From positions 1 through 64,000 of the forward strand of contig CAYWRM010000017.1 in the NCBI GenBank assembly GCA_964460905.1: a stretch of DNA of 64,000 nucleotides, in the 5' to 3' direction. The notes below the pieces were generated by a model. That model saw only the letters and a program-made list of their open reading frames with translations. It searched no databases and was not told where the DNA came from. Both the position numbers and the translations under genes were made by a program. Positions 27,301 through 36,229 of this stretch are shown here, piece after piece; positions within the stretch are counted from its first letter, which is position 1, and every line of letters begins with the position of its first letter. Origin of the DNA: GCA-002708315 sp964460905. Lineage in GTDB: Bacteria > Bacteroidota > Bacteroidia > Bacteroidales > F082.

Positions 27301-29058
27301 ACTATTTGTATTGTATGTGTTGATGATGATCAATTATATGATTTAAGTGATGATTATTTTGAGATATGGTTAGAAACATCATTTATTACAGTAACAAGTC
27401 CAAATGGAGGAGAAGATTGGGAAATTGGTTCTACGCACAATATTACATGGGATGATAATATTGATGAAAATGTAAGGATTGAATTACTCAAAAATGATGA
27501 TTTTGTAGAAGATATAATAGAGAGTACATATAGTGATGGAATTTATAGTTGGACGATACCTACAAATCTTGAACCAGACAATGATTATTCAATTGGTATT
27601 GTCAGTATTGATGATGATGAATTATATGATATTAGTGATGGTCATTTTGAAATATGGGCAGATCCTCAAGATTATATAACAGTAACAAGTCCAAATGGAG
27701 GAGAGGAATGGGAAATTGGTTCTATTCACAATATTANNNNNNNNNNNNNNNNNNNNNNNNNNNNNNNNNNNNNNNNNNNNNNNNNNNNNNNNNNNNNNNN
27801 NNNNNNNNNNNNNNNNNNNNNNNNNNNNNNNNNNNNTATGGGCAGATCCTCAAGATTATATAACAGTAACAAGTCCAAATGGAGGAGAGGATTGGGAAGT
27901 AGGAACTAGTCATACTATAAGTTGGGATTATAAAATAACAGGTAATGTAAAAATTGAATTATATGTAGGCAGTTCTTATAACTCAACAATAATAAGTTCC
28001 ACTTNNNNNNNNNNNNNNNNNNNNNNNNNNNNNNNNNNNNNNNNNNNNNNNNNNNNNNNNNNNNNNNNNNNNNNNNNNNNNNNNNNNNNNNNNNNNNNNN
28101 NNNNGCAAATCAGCCTTCTGGCACTAATTACAAAGTAAAAATCACAAGCTTAAGTAATACAAGTATCTATGACTTCAGCGATGATTATTTTGAAATCTTA
28201 CCAGCAGATTATATTACAGTAACAAGTCCAAATGGAGGAGAGGATTGGGAAGCAGGAACTAGTCATACTTTAACCTGGGATTATAATATAACCGGAAATG
28301 TGAAAATTGAATTATATGTAGGCAGTTCTTATAACTCAACAATAATAAGTTCCACTTCCTGCGATGTAAGTTATACCTGGAGTATACCTGCAAATCAGCC
28401 TTCTGGCACTAATTACAAAGTAAAAATCACAAGCTTAAGTAATATAAGTATCTATGACTTCAGCGATGATTATTTTGAAATCTTACCATCTAATCCTAAC
28501 GACTATGTAACTGTATACAGTCCAAATAGCGGAGAAAGCTGGCAAGCTCCTTCACAACATATAATTGAATGGGGAGATGATATCTATGAAAATGTAAAAA
28601 TAGAGTTGTATAAAAATGGATTTATTTATTTCCTTATTACAAACTCCTATCCAAGTGATGGTAGTTATCCATGGACAGTACCTTCTAATATTGAAACAAG
28701 TAATTATTATAAAATTAAAATCGTAAGCGTTGATAATCCTGATATTTTTGACTTTAGTGATGAGTATTTTACAATAATAAACTCCGATGGAATTAATGAT
28801 CTATTTATTTCAAATAATTTAAAAGTATATCCAAATCCCACTAATAATAGTCTAATAATAGAAACCACAAGTATAGTTTTATCATTAGAAAAGGTTATAA
28901 TTACAGATATGATAGGAAAGGAAATTTACAAAAATGGAAGTGGGGAAATTGGGTCACGCTTAGAAATAAATGTATCAATGTTTAATGCAGGTGTCTATTT
29001 TACAACTTTGTATACAAATAAAGGGGCAATTACAAAAAAAATAATCATTCAACATTAA
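24303..29058 (+). CDS. Giant modular T9SS cargo: HEAT-like region, permuted NlpC/P60-like domain, FN3 and Kre9-like repeats
   Basis: One gene interrupted by three 100-N gaps (26906, 27737, 28005). Frame changes across the gaps agree modulo 3 with losses of 60, 207 and 32 nt, the sizes predicted from neighbouring repeat copies, so I read it as continuous. Order: signal peptide (to about residue 20); HEAT-like helical repeats (about 195-310); a domain with CGHAGLYAG (His455) before RCDGLVEYCYE (Cys562), the His-then-Cys order of circularly permuted NlpC/P60 papain-like hydrolases; a linker; at least two fibronectin type III modules; at least six Kre9/KNH-like modules starting TVTSPNGGE(D/E)WE; and a T9SS type A sorting domain (LKVYPNPTNN). 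Probably a surface or secreted amidase or adhesin; substrate unknown. Confidence 0.8.
26906..27005. other. Assembly gap (100 N) in FN3 repeats
   Basis: The flanks match positions 26626 and 26687 of the preceding FN3 copy, predicting a real gap of 60 nt (or 60 plus whole repeats). Confidence 0.9.
27737..27836. other. Assembly gap (100 N) in Kre9-like repeats
   Basis: The flanks match 27445 and 27653 of the preceding copy, predicting 207 missing nt, or 207 plus whole repeats. Confidence 0.9.
28005..28104. other. Assembly gap (100 N) in Kre9-like repeats
   Basis: The flanks match 28357 and 28390 of the following near-identical copy, predicting 32 missing nt, or 32 plus whole repeats. Confidence 0.9.
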
Positions 29059-29790
29059 TATTTTGAAGATTGATTATCCTGAAACCTGCCAAATACTTTT
29101 ATTATTTAGTAGGTATTAATAACTTGGCATAAGTTATAATATTGATTTTCAATTATAAATGATTACTTAAAAATGTAAACTATATTCATATTTAAAAATG
29201 TAAGACAGGAAGCCATTTAATAAATAATTATCATTTCTGGTATAGCCTTTCAAAATCAATAGACTATCAAGCAATGCTTAACATAACAAAACCTAACTCA
29301 AATTTCCATCGATTAACTCAAGCATGCCAAAAAAGCAACCAAACTGGAATGCACTATTACTATAAATTTAAGGAATTGGAAGTAGTTGATTTATCAAAAA
29401 CTAAGCATAGGGCAATAGTAAGTACGTTGGATTGGAAACTAAATGATATTGAGATTGAGTGGGGTTAAATATTCTCAGAAATTGCTTACTTAATACAAAA
29501 AACCAAATAATCATAGAAGTAAGATGCTACCGTAACCTATTTCAACATCATCAGCAACAAAAAAAGTATTTTCAAAATCTGCGATTTGTTTATTTGTTTT
29601 GCTTCTACCCCCCAACTTCAATATGTAATTGTCGTCAATTATAAATACAATAAATGCTTTACATAATGATTAAAAGTTTGTATTTCTTTGTTAAGATATT
29701 TCAATAAATGCTTTGTTTGTCATTCTTGAATGAGTAATTCATGATAAATGAATTATAGTTTGTTAACAATTATATTAGATAAAAAAGCAT
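29059..29790. other. Intergenic region, about 730 bp, no supported gene
   Basis: Two overlapping short open frames (29274-29468, 29459-29644) start without promoters and resemble no family I know. The composition is the A+T-rich type seen in other spacers. Could contain a decayed gene, but nothing in it is recognisable. Confidence 0.5.
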
Positions 29791-29799
29791 TATTTTTGC
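29791..29799 (+). promoter_or_regulatory. -7 promoter element of the metallophosphoesterase gene
   Basis: TATTTTTGC fits the consensus including the trailing C; a leader of about 78 nt to the ATG at 29885. The context after it (GCCG-like then TTTTTAAA) resembles that after the -7 element at 23934. Confidence 0.5.
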
Positions 29800-29884
29800 G
29801 CCGTTTTTAAAGAAATTGATAATAATTTCATATCAATCATCTCGTTTAGCTACTTGGAATTAAAAAACTAAGCAATACTAATTA

Positions 29885-31228
29885 ATGAAGTTTAAACTTA
29901 ATTACTTCCTTATTCCAATACTCCTTTTTGTTGGCTATTTTTTGATATTATACAGTTTGCCAAAGTATACTGGGCAGTACTTGTTTATGGTTGTGCTAAT
30001 ACTTGCTGATTTCTATTTGTGGTCATCAGTTAAAAAACAAGTGTTTAACTATAGTATATGGCTGCGAATTCTAATAATATCAGTTTATTGGTTGCCACTT
30101 TTTTTGCTTGCAATACTACTTGTTGGATCCGTTGCAGTGCCATTTATAAATTGGAATGATACTTTTAGGACATATATTTTTGGAGTTGTACTAGTTTTTT
30201 ATACAGCTAAAATTCTGCCTATTACATTCCTTATTCTTGCTGATATTGTACGTGTTATACAGAAAATGTTTATTATTGGAAAGAAGGATAACCGAAAACA
30301 ACTTATTAAGGAAAAGAAGATTGAGGGCATAACACGAAACAAATTTTTACAATATGCTGGTTTTATTTCTGGTGGATTAGTACTTGGAACAATGTTCACA
30401 GGTATGTTCAAATGGGCGTATGAGTTTAAAATTTTACGCGAGAAAATTAGTTTCCCAAAATTACCAACTGATTTTAATGGATTCAAAATTGTTCAAATCT
30501 CAGATTTGCACTTAGGAAGCTGGACATCGAAAAAGCCATTACAACGTGCCGTTGATTTGATTAATGATATCAATCCCGATATTATTTTGTTCACAGGTGA
30601 TTTAGTAAACTATGCTACTAACGAGACTGTTGGGTATGAACATATATTATCTCAGCTGAAAGCCAAGTACGGTGTATTTGCTATTCTTGGTAATCATGAT
30701 TATGGCAATTATGTATCATGGCCTTCTGAAAAAGCAAAACAAGAAAATATGAATCAGCTTTACAGTTTCTTCGATAAAATTGGTTGGAAATTGCTAAATA
30801 ATGAGAACGAGATAATTGAGAAAGAGTCAGGCAAGCTTGCTTTAATTGGTGTTGAAAACTGGGGTGCAAATATGCGTTTCCCGAAATATGGGGATATTGA
30901 TAAAGCTATTAAAGGCACTGAAGTTGCAGATATAAAAATACTAATGACTCATGATCCTTCACACTGGGAAAAGGTTATTATTCCTGGTAATTATGATATT
31001 GATCTCTCTTTGGCAGGTCATACACATGGCTTTCAGTTTGGTATTGAAACGAAAGATATTAAATGGAGTCCCGCTCAGTATATGTACAAGCATTGGGCAG
31101 GATTATACGAAGATTCTAACAAAAGCGGGAAATATATTTATGTAAATCGTGGCCTCGGTTCAATAGGTTACCCAGGAAGAATAGGAATACTCCCAGAAAT
31201 TACACTAATTGAGCTGCAATCTTCTTAG
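29885..31228 (+). CDS. Membrane-bound metallophosphoesterase
   Basis: A 447-residue protein with about four membrane segments in the first 160 residues and a calcineurin-like phosphoesterase domain from about 195. Metal-binding motifs are in order: QISDLHLG (DxH), FTGDLVNY (GD), ILGNHDYG (GNHD), LMTHDPSHW, and GHTHGFQFG. This layout is that of YkuE/YaeI-like phosphoesterases, some of which act on lipid intermediates such as UDP-diacylglucosamine; the substrate here is not known. It stands alone with its own -7 element. Confidence 0.9.
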   Translation: MKFKLNYFLIPILLFVGYFLILYSLPKYTGQYLFMVVLILADFYLWSSVKKQVFNYSIWLRILIISVYWLPLFLLAILLVGSVAVPFINWNDTFRTYIFGVVLVFYTAKILPITFLILADIVRVIQKMFIIGKKDNRKQLIKEKKIEGITRNKFLQYAGFISGGLVLGTMFTGMFKWAYEFKILREKISFPKLPTDFNGFKIVQISDLHLGSWTSKKPLQRAVDLINDINPDIILFTGDLVNYATNETVGYEHILSQLKAKYGVFAILGNHDYGNYVSWPSEKAKQENMNQLYSFFDKIGWKLLNNENEIIEKESGKLALIGVENWGANMRFPKYGDIDKAIKGTEVADIKILMTHDPSHWEKVIIPGNYDIDLSLAGHTHGFQFGIETKDIKWSPAQYMYKHWAGLYEDSNKSGKYIYVNRGLGSIGYPGRIGILPEITLIELQSS

Positions 31229-31273
31229 TATATTAATGCTAAAATGTATTATTTTTAGAAACAAAATTAATCA

Positions 31274-31320
31274 CATTCACCCATTCACTCATTCACTCAT
31301 TTAATCATTTAATCATTAAA
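31274..31320. repeat. 8-nt-period word array (CATTyAmn family)
   Basis: Five 8-nt words in exact register from 31274 to 31313 (CATTCACC, CATTCACT twice, CATTTAAT twice) and a partial sixth. It lies just upstream of the -7 element of the methyltransferase gene. The same word family recurs at 46868 and 59072. Confidence 0.8.
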
Positions 31321-31325
31321 AACAA

Positions 31326-31334
31326 TATCTTTGC
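31326..31334 (+). promoter_or_regulatory. -7 promoter element of the methyltransferase gene
   Basis: TATCTTTGC, 18 nt before the ATG at 31353. The -33 position falls inside the 8-nt word array. Confidence 0.5.
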
Positions 31335-31352
31335 TCCTTAAAAATTATAACC

Positions 31353-32099
31353 ATGGCATTCGTAAATTCTTTTGAAAAGGAAGGTAATTTTCTTTTTAAA
31401 CATCGTGGAGAAATTCCAATTATACTATTCTTATTGGCTATTCCTGTAGTTTATTTTACTGATGAAAAGAATTTTAGTCCTACAACTCAAAATATTTTGA
31501 TGTGGGTTGCTATTGGTTTAAGTGTACTTGGGTTTATTATTCGGGCTATATCAATTAGTACAACGCCAAAAGGTACATCCGGCAGGAATACAAAGGAAGG
31601 GCAAGTTGCCGAGTCGCTTAATACAACGGGTATTTATTCTACAGTTCGTCATCCTTTATATTTAGGTAACTATTTTATGTGGATTGGAATAGTACTATTC
31701 ACTTTTAATATTGAATTTGTTATTATAGTATCGCTTGCTTTTTGGCTTTATTATGAGCGTATAATGTTTGCCGAAGAACGGTTTCTGGAAAGAAAGTTTG
31801 GAGATTCATACATGGATTGGGCAAACCGTACACCAGCCTTCATTCCATGTATTAAGAAGTTTAAAAAGAATATTGTTCCATTTTCAATGGTAAGTGTATT
31901 ACGTCGCGAATATTCGGGTGTGTTGGCTACTGTAGTAGGATTTGTATTTATCGATGATTTAAGGAGATATTTTATTGATGGAAATTTCGAACTCTATACA
32001 CCATGGCATTATGCACTTATTGTGGCCATAATATTGGTTATAATCCTAAGAAGTTTGAAGCATTATACAAACATTCTTAGTGAAGAAGGTCGCTCTTAG
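31353..32099 (+). CDS. Isoprenylcysteine/phospholipid methyltransferase-like membrane protein
   Basis: A 248-residue integral membrane protein of the ICMT/PEMT superfamily. It has membrane segments near 22-38, 47-65, 98-125 and two after 180. The diagnostic region is LNTTGIYSTVRHPLYLGNYF (about 90-109) with the catalytic RHP, followed by YERIMFAEERFLERKFGDSY, the conserved E-E-x-x-L-x-x-x-F-G-x-x-Y. The family methylates lipids or prenylated residues with S-adenosylmethionine. The sequence resembles lipid A 1-phosphate methyltransferase-like bacterial members, but the substrate cannot be assigned. Confidence 0.78.
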   Translation: MAFVNSFEKEGNFLFKHRGEIPIILFLLAIPVVYFTDEKNFSPTTQNILMWVAIGLSVLGFIIRAISISTTPKGTSGRNTKEGQVAESLNTTGIYSTVRHPLYLGNYFMWIGIVLFTFNIEFVIIVSLAFWLYYERIMFAEERFLERKFGDSYMDWANRTPAFIPCIKKFKKNIVPFSMVSVLRREYSGVLATVVGFVFIDDLRRYFIDGNFELYTPWHYALIVAIILVIILRSLKHYTNILSEEGRS

Positions 32100-32130
32100 G
32101 TTAACTAGTTTTCTTATTCGGATCACGTAC

Positions 32131-32155
32131 TGGCGCGCATTTTTAATGCGTGCCA
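32131..32155. terminator. G+C-rich hairpin between convergent genes
   Basis: TGGCGCGCAT and ATGCGTGCCA form a 10-bp stem (one G-U pair) with a 5-nt loop, between the methyltransferase stop (32099) and the GYD gene stop (32216). It has little U-tract on either side, so it may be a transcript-end structure rather than a classical terminator. Confidence 0.45.
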
Positions 32156-32215
32156 ATAAAGTAAACTAATATTATAGAAGTGGATTTCAGGTTCATTCTC
32201 TTTGATACCTTTTTG

Positions 32216-32581
32216 TTAAACCTTTTTCTTCTTTTTCTTTTTCTTTTCCTTCAGGTAAGCTTTGAAAAGTGAGTCGTATTGTTCAGAAACTTCTTCGGAT
32301 AATTCAAGAAATTTACTGTGTGGGATAGCAATGAGACTTTCTGCATATAATGCACCATTCATCCTACTAATTATTGAAACTTTGGCTGCACTTTCTTCAT
32401 TTGGTGCTTCATAAATATCAAGAAAATCATATTGTCCAAGCAATGCAAAATGTGACAAAAATTTAACTTCCGGACAATTATGTTTTACAAGTTTATACCA
32501 GTCGTGGCTAGATTTTGAACGGTTTTTAAATTGCGATGAGGACTGAGGAGCAAGTTTCGTTAGTAAGATATAAGTTTGCAT
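32216..32581 (-). CDS. GYD domain-containing protein with polylysine tail
   Basis: A 121-residue protein of the GYD family (small ferredoxin-like-fold proteins of unknown function). It starts MQTYILLTKLAPQSS and has the segment ALLGQYDFLDIYEAPNEE near 68-85, matching the name-giving G-x-Y-D, and a C-terminal half with LIAIPHSKF. The last residues are a run of eight lysines before Val, added to the normal domain. The Lys codons are mixed AAA and AAG, so the tail is not a pure homopolymer artefact. Confidence 0.8.
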   Translation of the reverse strand: MQTYILLTKLAPQSSSQFKNRSKSSHDWYKLVKHNCPEVKFLSHFALLGQYDFLDIYEAPNEESAAKVSIISRMNGALYAESLIAIPHSKFLELSEEVSEQYDSLFKAYLKEKKKKKKKKV

Positions 32582-32651
32582 AATTCAAGGTTTTGAAGGT
32601 GAGGCATAAAGGTACAACAATCTTCATTGAAAATCAAGTATATTTTGTTTG

Positions 32652-32659
32652 TATATTTG
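32652..32659 (+). promoter_or_regulatory. -7 promoter element of the saccharopine dehydrogenase-like gene
   Basis: TATATTTG predicts a start near 32667, which rules for the ATG at 32685 and against a TTG at 32649. Confidence 0.5.
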
Positions 32660-32684
32660 GCATCAATATAAAACTATTAAGAAA

Positions 32685-33821
32685 ATGACAAAAATAATTG
32701 TACTAGGTGCAGGGCTAGTTGGTAAACCAATAGCCCTTGATTTGGCTAACGAACTAAATTTTGAAGTGGCTGTAGCTGATGTAAACAATAAACAATTGGC
32801 TGGCATGGGTGATGAAGGGGTTCAAACTATTCAAGTTGACCTTCAAAACAAAACTGAGCTTGATAAATTAATTGAGCCTTACGATTTTGTTGTGAATGCA
32901 GTACCGGGTTTTATGGGTTTTGAATGTTTAAAAAATTGTATAGAAGCAGGTAAGGATATTGTTGATATAGCTTTTTATCCTGAAGATGTAAATGAATTAT
33001 CAGAATTAGCTTTACAAAAAAATGTAAGAGTAATCTGTGATATGGGAGTAGCACCAGGTATGAGTAATCTGCTCACCGGATATGCTGCATCAAAGCTTGA
33101 TAGTGTATCAACAGTAAATATTTATGTGGGTGGACTTCCTAAAATCAGAACCCAACCATGGGAATATAAAGCTGTATTTTCACCAGCTGATGTAATTGAA
33201 GAATATACACGGCCTGCACGATTAGTAAGAAATGGAAAGATTGTGACTGTTCCTCCATTAACTGAATTGGAACATCTTGAATTTGAAAATGTTGGTACTT
33301 TGGAAGCTTTTAATAGTGATGGACTGCGTTCACTTTTGTACACAATCAAGGCTGAAAATATGAGTGAGAAGACTCTTAGGTACCCTGGATATGCCGAAAA
33401 AATAAAATTACTAAGTGATAATGGATTTTTTAACCCTGAAAAAATAGAAGTAGAAGGGAAACTGGTTTCGCCACTTGAATTAACCTCTCGTTTGCTTTTC
33501 GAACAGTGGAAACTTAATAAAAATGAAGTTGATATTACGGTAATGAGAATTGAAGTTGAGGGAGTTAAGGCAGGGAAAAGTATTCGTTATAGCTATAATT
33601 TACACGATGAATTTAATGAGCAAACCGGTATTCATTCAATGGCACGAACGACTGGTTATACAGCTTCCACAGCAGTGAGGTTATTATCAGAGAATAAGTA
33701 TATGGAGAAGGGAATAACAGTTGGTGAAATGATGGGAAATGATGAATCAGTTGTTAACTATATGCTTGCCGGGTTGTCAGAAAGAGGTATTAACTACAAA
33801 TCAAAAAAAGAATACTTATAA
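32685..33821 (+). CDS. Saccharopine dehydrogenase family oxidoreductase
   Basis: A 378-residue NAD(P)-dependent enzyme starting MTKIIVLGAGLVGKPIALDL with the Rossmann GxGxxG near residues 8-13. Later motifs CDMGVAPGMSNLL and the C-terminal catalytic domain (MARTTGYTASTAVRLL) match bacterial saccharopine dehydrogenase/lysine-epsilon-type reductases. Members act on lysine or other amino-acid adducts, or reduce carboxyspermidine. No lysine or polyamine genes are adjacent, so the substrate stays open. It is followed after 81 bp by a transporter gene on the same strand. Confidence 0.85.
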   Translation: MTKIIVLGAGLVGKPIALDLANELNFEVAVADVNNKQLAGMGDEGVQTIQVDLQNKTELDKLIEPYDFVVNAVPGFMGFECLKNCIEAGKDIVDIAFYPEDVNELSELALQKNVRVICDMGVAPGMSNLLTGYAASKLDSVSTVNIYVGGLPKIRTQPWEYKAVFSPADVIEEYTRPARLVRNGKIVTVPPLTELEHLEFENVGTLEAFNSDGLRSLLYTIKAENMSEKTLRYPGYAEKIKLLSDNGFFNPEKIEVEGKLVSPLELTSRLLFEQWKLNKNEVDITVMRIEVEGVKAGKSIRYSYNLHDEFNEQTGIHSMARTTGYTASTAVRLLSENKYMEKGITVGEMMGNDESVVNYMLAGLSERGINYKSKKEYL

Positions 33822-33860
33822 ACAATGCTCAAAAAAAATGATCAACATTATTCAGGCACT

Positions 33861-33902
33861 AGCCAAAAGCCAATAACCAATAATTAATAATCAATAACTT
33901 AA
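33861..33902. repeat. 7-nt-period word array abutting a start codon
   Basis: Six 7-nt words in strict register (such as AGCCAAA, AGCCAAT, AACCAAT, AATTAAT, AATCAAT) that end exactly at the base before the ATG at 33903, so the array makes up the ribosome-binding region of the transporter gene. Confidence 0.7.
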
Positions 33903-36107
33903 ATGGCCAATAGGATAAAAAAATTTGGAGCTTTTTCCGGAGTATTTACACCTTCAATTTTAACAATACTTGGTGTAATTATGTATTTGCGCCTTGGTTG
34001 GGTTACAGGTGTAGCCGGATTGTGGGGAGCTATTGCCATTATTGTTCTTGCGCATGTAATATCAATAACTACAGGGTTAAGCATTTCATCCATTGCTACC
34101 GACAAACGAATAAAAGCAGGAGGTATTTATTATATGCTTTCTCGTTCTCTAGGTTTGCCCATGGGTGGTTCAATTGGAATTACATTATTTATAGGAACAG
34201 CATTGAGTATCGCATTATATATTGTTGGTTTTACCGACAATTTTTTGGCTATACCTTTTATTAAAGATTTATTTAATATTACAGAAATAGGATTATTTCA
34301 TGTGAGAATTACAGGGTCAGTTGTGCTTATTATTCTTACTATAATTGCATTAATCAGTACCGATACTGCTATTAAAACACAATTTATAATATTAGGTGCA
34401 ATTTTTTTGTCTCTGATTTCCATTGTTGTAGGAATGCTGGTTTTTAATGATGATGTTGTTACTTCAAATGCGATAATTACATCGCCAGCAAGAGAATTCT
34501 CTTTTGTTGAGGTTTTTGCAATTTTCTTCCCGGCGGTTACAGGATTTACTGCAGGAGTTGCTATGTCGGGCGACTTAAAAGATCCTAAAAAAGATATTCC
34601 CCTTGGAACTCTATTGGCAATAATTGTAGGCTTTGTTGTGTACATGGGCTTAACCTTGCTATTGTATTTTTTTGTTGATAATGAGATACTTGTTAATGAT
34701 TATAATTTTTTGGTTACAATTGCTTGGATACCATTTTTGGTGATTGCCGGGATATGGGGTGCAACATTGTCATCGGCACTTGGTGGTATTCTAGGAGGGC
34801 CACGTATTCTTCAGGCTGTAGCAAAGGACAAAATTATCCCCAGGATATTGGGTAAAGGTCATGGTAAAAACAAAGAACCACGCAATGCCCTTGTTTTTAC
34901 ATTTTTTCTTGCTGAATTAGGTGTGCTAATTGGTGACCTTAATATAATTGCAGGTATTGTTTCAATGTTTTATCTAACAGCTTATGGATTTATAAATATT
35001 TCTTTTGCTCTTGAAAAATGGGCCAGTACCGATTTCAGGCCTTCTTTTAAGATTCCAATATGGGTGGGAGTTTTAGGCTTTGTTGCCACATTTTTTGTAA
35101 TGATTCAGCTAGATGTAATCTCAATGATGGGAGCTATGGTTGTTCTTATCATTATTTATTTCATAATACGAAAAAAACAGCTACATCTTGCAATGGGCGA
35201 TGTTTGGCAGAGTGTAGGTGCATCAATACTTAGAAAAACCTTAACAAAACTTGATCAGGCTAAAGTTGTTGAACGTAATTGGAGGGCAAATATTCTGTTG
35301 TTTAGTGGAGGGAAAAATAACCGACCTCATTTAATCGAATTTGCAAAATATCTTGTTGGTCAACATGGTATGATCTCTAACTTCGATTTGATATTAAATA
35401 GTTCGTCAAAAGTTTTATTTCCTAAACACAAACAAGCAATACCTGAAGACGAAATGAGTGGTGATGAAGGAGTATTTTCACGTAGGCAGGAGTGTAATAA
35501 TATTTATGATGGAATTAAAAGTATAGCTGCAACTTATGGGTTTTCAGGGGTTGAACCAAATACAGTATTACTTGGTTGGGCTCGGCGAACTGATGATCCT
35601 GTAGGATTTGCCCGGCTTCTTAAATATCTATCTGATTTGGATCTTAATATTGTAATGTTGGATTACGATGAATCAAAAGGTTTTGGTGATTTTAAGCAAA
35701 TTGATATTTGGTGGCGTGGAGGTTCTAACAATGGCAACTTGGTTCTTTCATTAATAAAATTTATTCGCCTTTCATACGATTGGAGAAATGTGATGGTAAG
35801 GCTAATGATTATTAGTAATGATAAGAAGAAAGAACAGAAAATAAAACGAGATGCTAAAAGAGTGCTTGATAACATGCGCATGGAGGCAGAGATCAGAATT
35901 ATATATAACGAAAATAAAAAACCAATTAATCAGATAATTAAAGATGAATCTGTATCTGCTGATCTTATATTCCTTGGAATTGCTGATGTACAGGAAGGTC
36001 AAGAAATGGAATTTATGGAAAGAGCAGATTATCTTTATAAAGATCTGGGAAACATAGCGCTTGTAAAAGCTTCCTCATTCTTTAAGGAGCTTAAAATTGG
36101 GGTATAA
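33903..36107 (+). CDS. SLC12-like amino acid/cation-chloride cotransporter family permease
   Basis: A 734-residue APC-superfamily transporter. The N-terminus KFGAFSGVFTPSILTILGVI and MYLRLGWVTGVAG closely match the first membrane segments of eukaryotic Na-K-Cl and K-Cl cotransporters. About twelve membrane segments are followed, after about residue 430, by a large soluble domain (NWRANILLFSGG, RVLDNMRMEAEIRIIY) that resembles the cotransporter C-terminal regulatory domain. Bacterial relatives may carry amino acids or ions; the substrate is not evident. A 7-nt word array forms its upstream region. Confidence 0.82.
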   Translation: MANRIKKFGAFSGVFTPSILTILGVIMYLRLGWVTGVAGLWGAIAIIVLAHVISITTGLSISSIATDKRIKAGGIYYMLSRSLGLPMGGSIGITLFIGTALSIALYIVGFTDNFLAIPFIKDLFNITEIGLFHVRITGSVVLIILTIIALISTDTAIKTQFIILGAIFLSLISIVVGMLVFNDDVVTSNAIITSPAREFSFVEVFAIFFPAVTGFTAGVAMSGDLKDPKKDIPLGTLLAIIVGFVVYMGLTLLLYFFVDNEILVNDYNFLVTIAWIPFLVIAGIWGATLSSALGGILGGPRILQAVAKDKIIPRILGKGHGKNKEPRNALVFTFFLAELGVLIGDLNIIAGIVSMFYLTAYGFINISFALEKWASTDFRPSFKIPIWVGVLGFVATFFVMIQLDVISMMGAMVVLIIIYFIIRKKQLHLAMGDVWQSVGASILRKTLTKLDQAKVVERNWRANILLFSGGKNNRPHLIEFAKYLVGQHGMISNFDLILNSSSKVLFPKHKQAIPEDEMSGDEGVFSRRQECNNIYDGIKSIAATYGFSGVEPNTVLLGWARRTDDPVGFARLLKYLSDLDLNIVMLDYDESKGFGDFKQIDIWWRGGSNNGNLVLSLIKFIRLSYDWRNVMVRLMIISNDKKKEQKIKRDAKRVLDNMRMEAEIRIIYNENKKPINQIIKDESVSADLIFLGIADVQEGQEMEFMERADYLYKDLGNIALVKASSFFKELKIGV

Positions 36108-36202
36108 AACTACTTTAGTTTTTAATTTATTACCTACTATCTTTTTAGTCCTTTTACCGATTCTAAATATCATATTTCAATCGTTTGCACGCAGTAAATT
36201 AT

Positions 36203-36210
36203 TAGCTTTG
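36203..36210 (+). promoter_or_regulatory. -7 promoter element of the acyl-CoA synthetase gene
   Basis: TAGCTTTG, 20 nt before the ATG at 36230. A TTTG occurs at 36184 but only 15 nt away, shorter than usual. Confidence 0.4.
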
Positions 36211-36229
36211 TGCCATCAAAAAAAATAGC

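Larger units (their letters stand above)
27092..28500 (+). repeat. Tandem Kre9/KNH-like module repeats within the surface protein gene
   Basis: Near-identical module copies begin at about 27100, 27388, 27680, 27862 and 28214, with a diverged copy at about 28505. The first two are almost identical over 250 bp at the DNA level, and the 27862 and 28214 copies share long exact stretches (for example 27950-28004 with 28302-28357). Recent duplication or gene conversion is implied. Confidence 0.85.

Noticed and set aside
26884..28138. Apparent separate genes or frameshifts in the 26.9-28.1 kb region
   Set aside because: Frame changes come from the 100-N placeholders; predicted true gap sizes (60, 207, 32 nt) restore one frame.
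29274..29644. Two short open frames in the spacer after the giant surface protein
   Set aside because: No recognisable family, no promoter element, and they overlap each other; not enough support for a gene or an insertion-sequence remnant.
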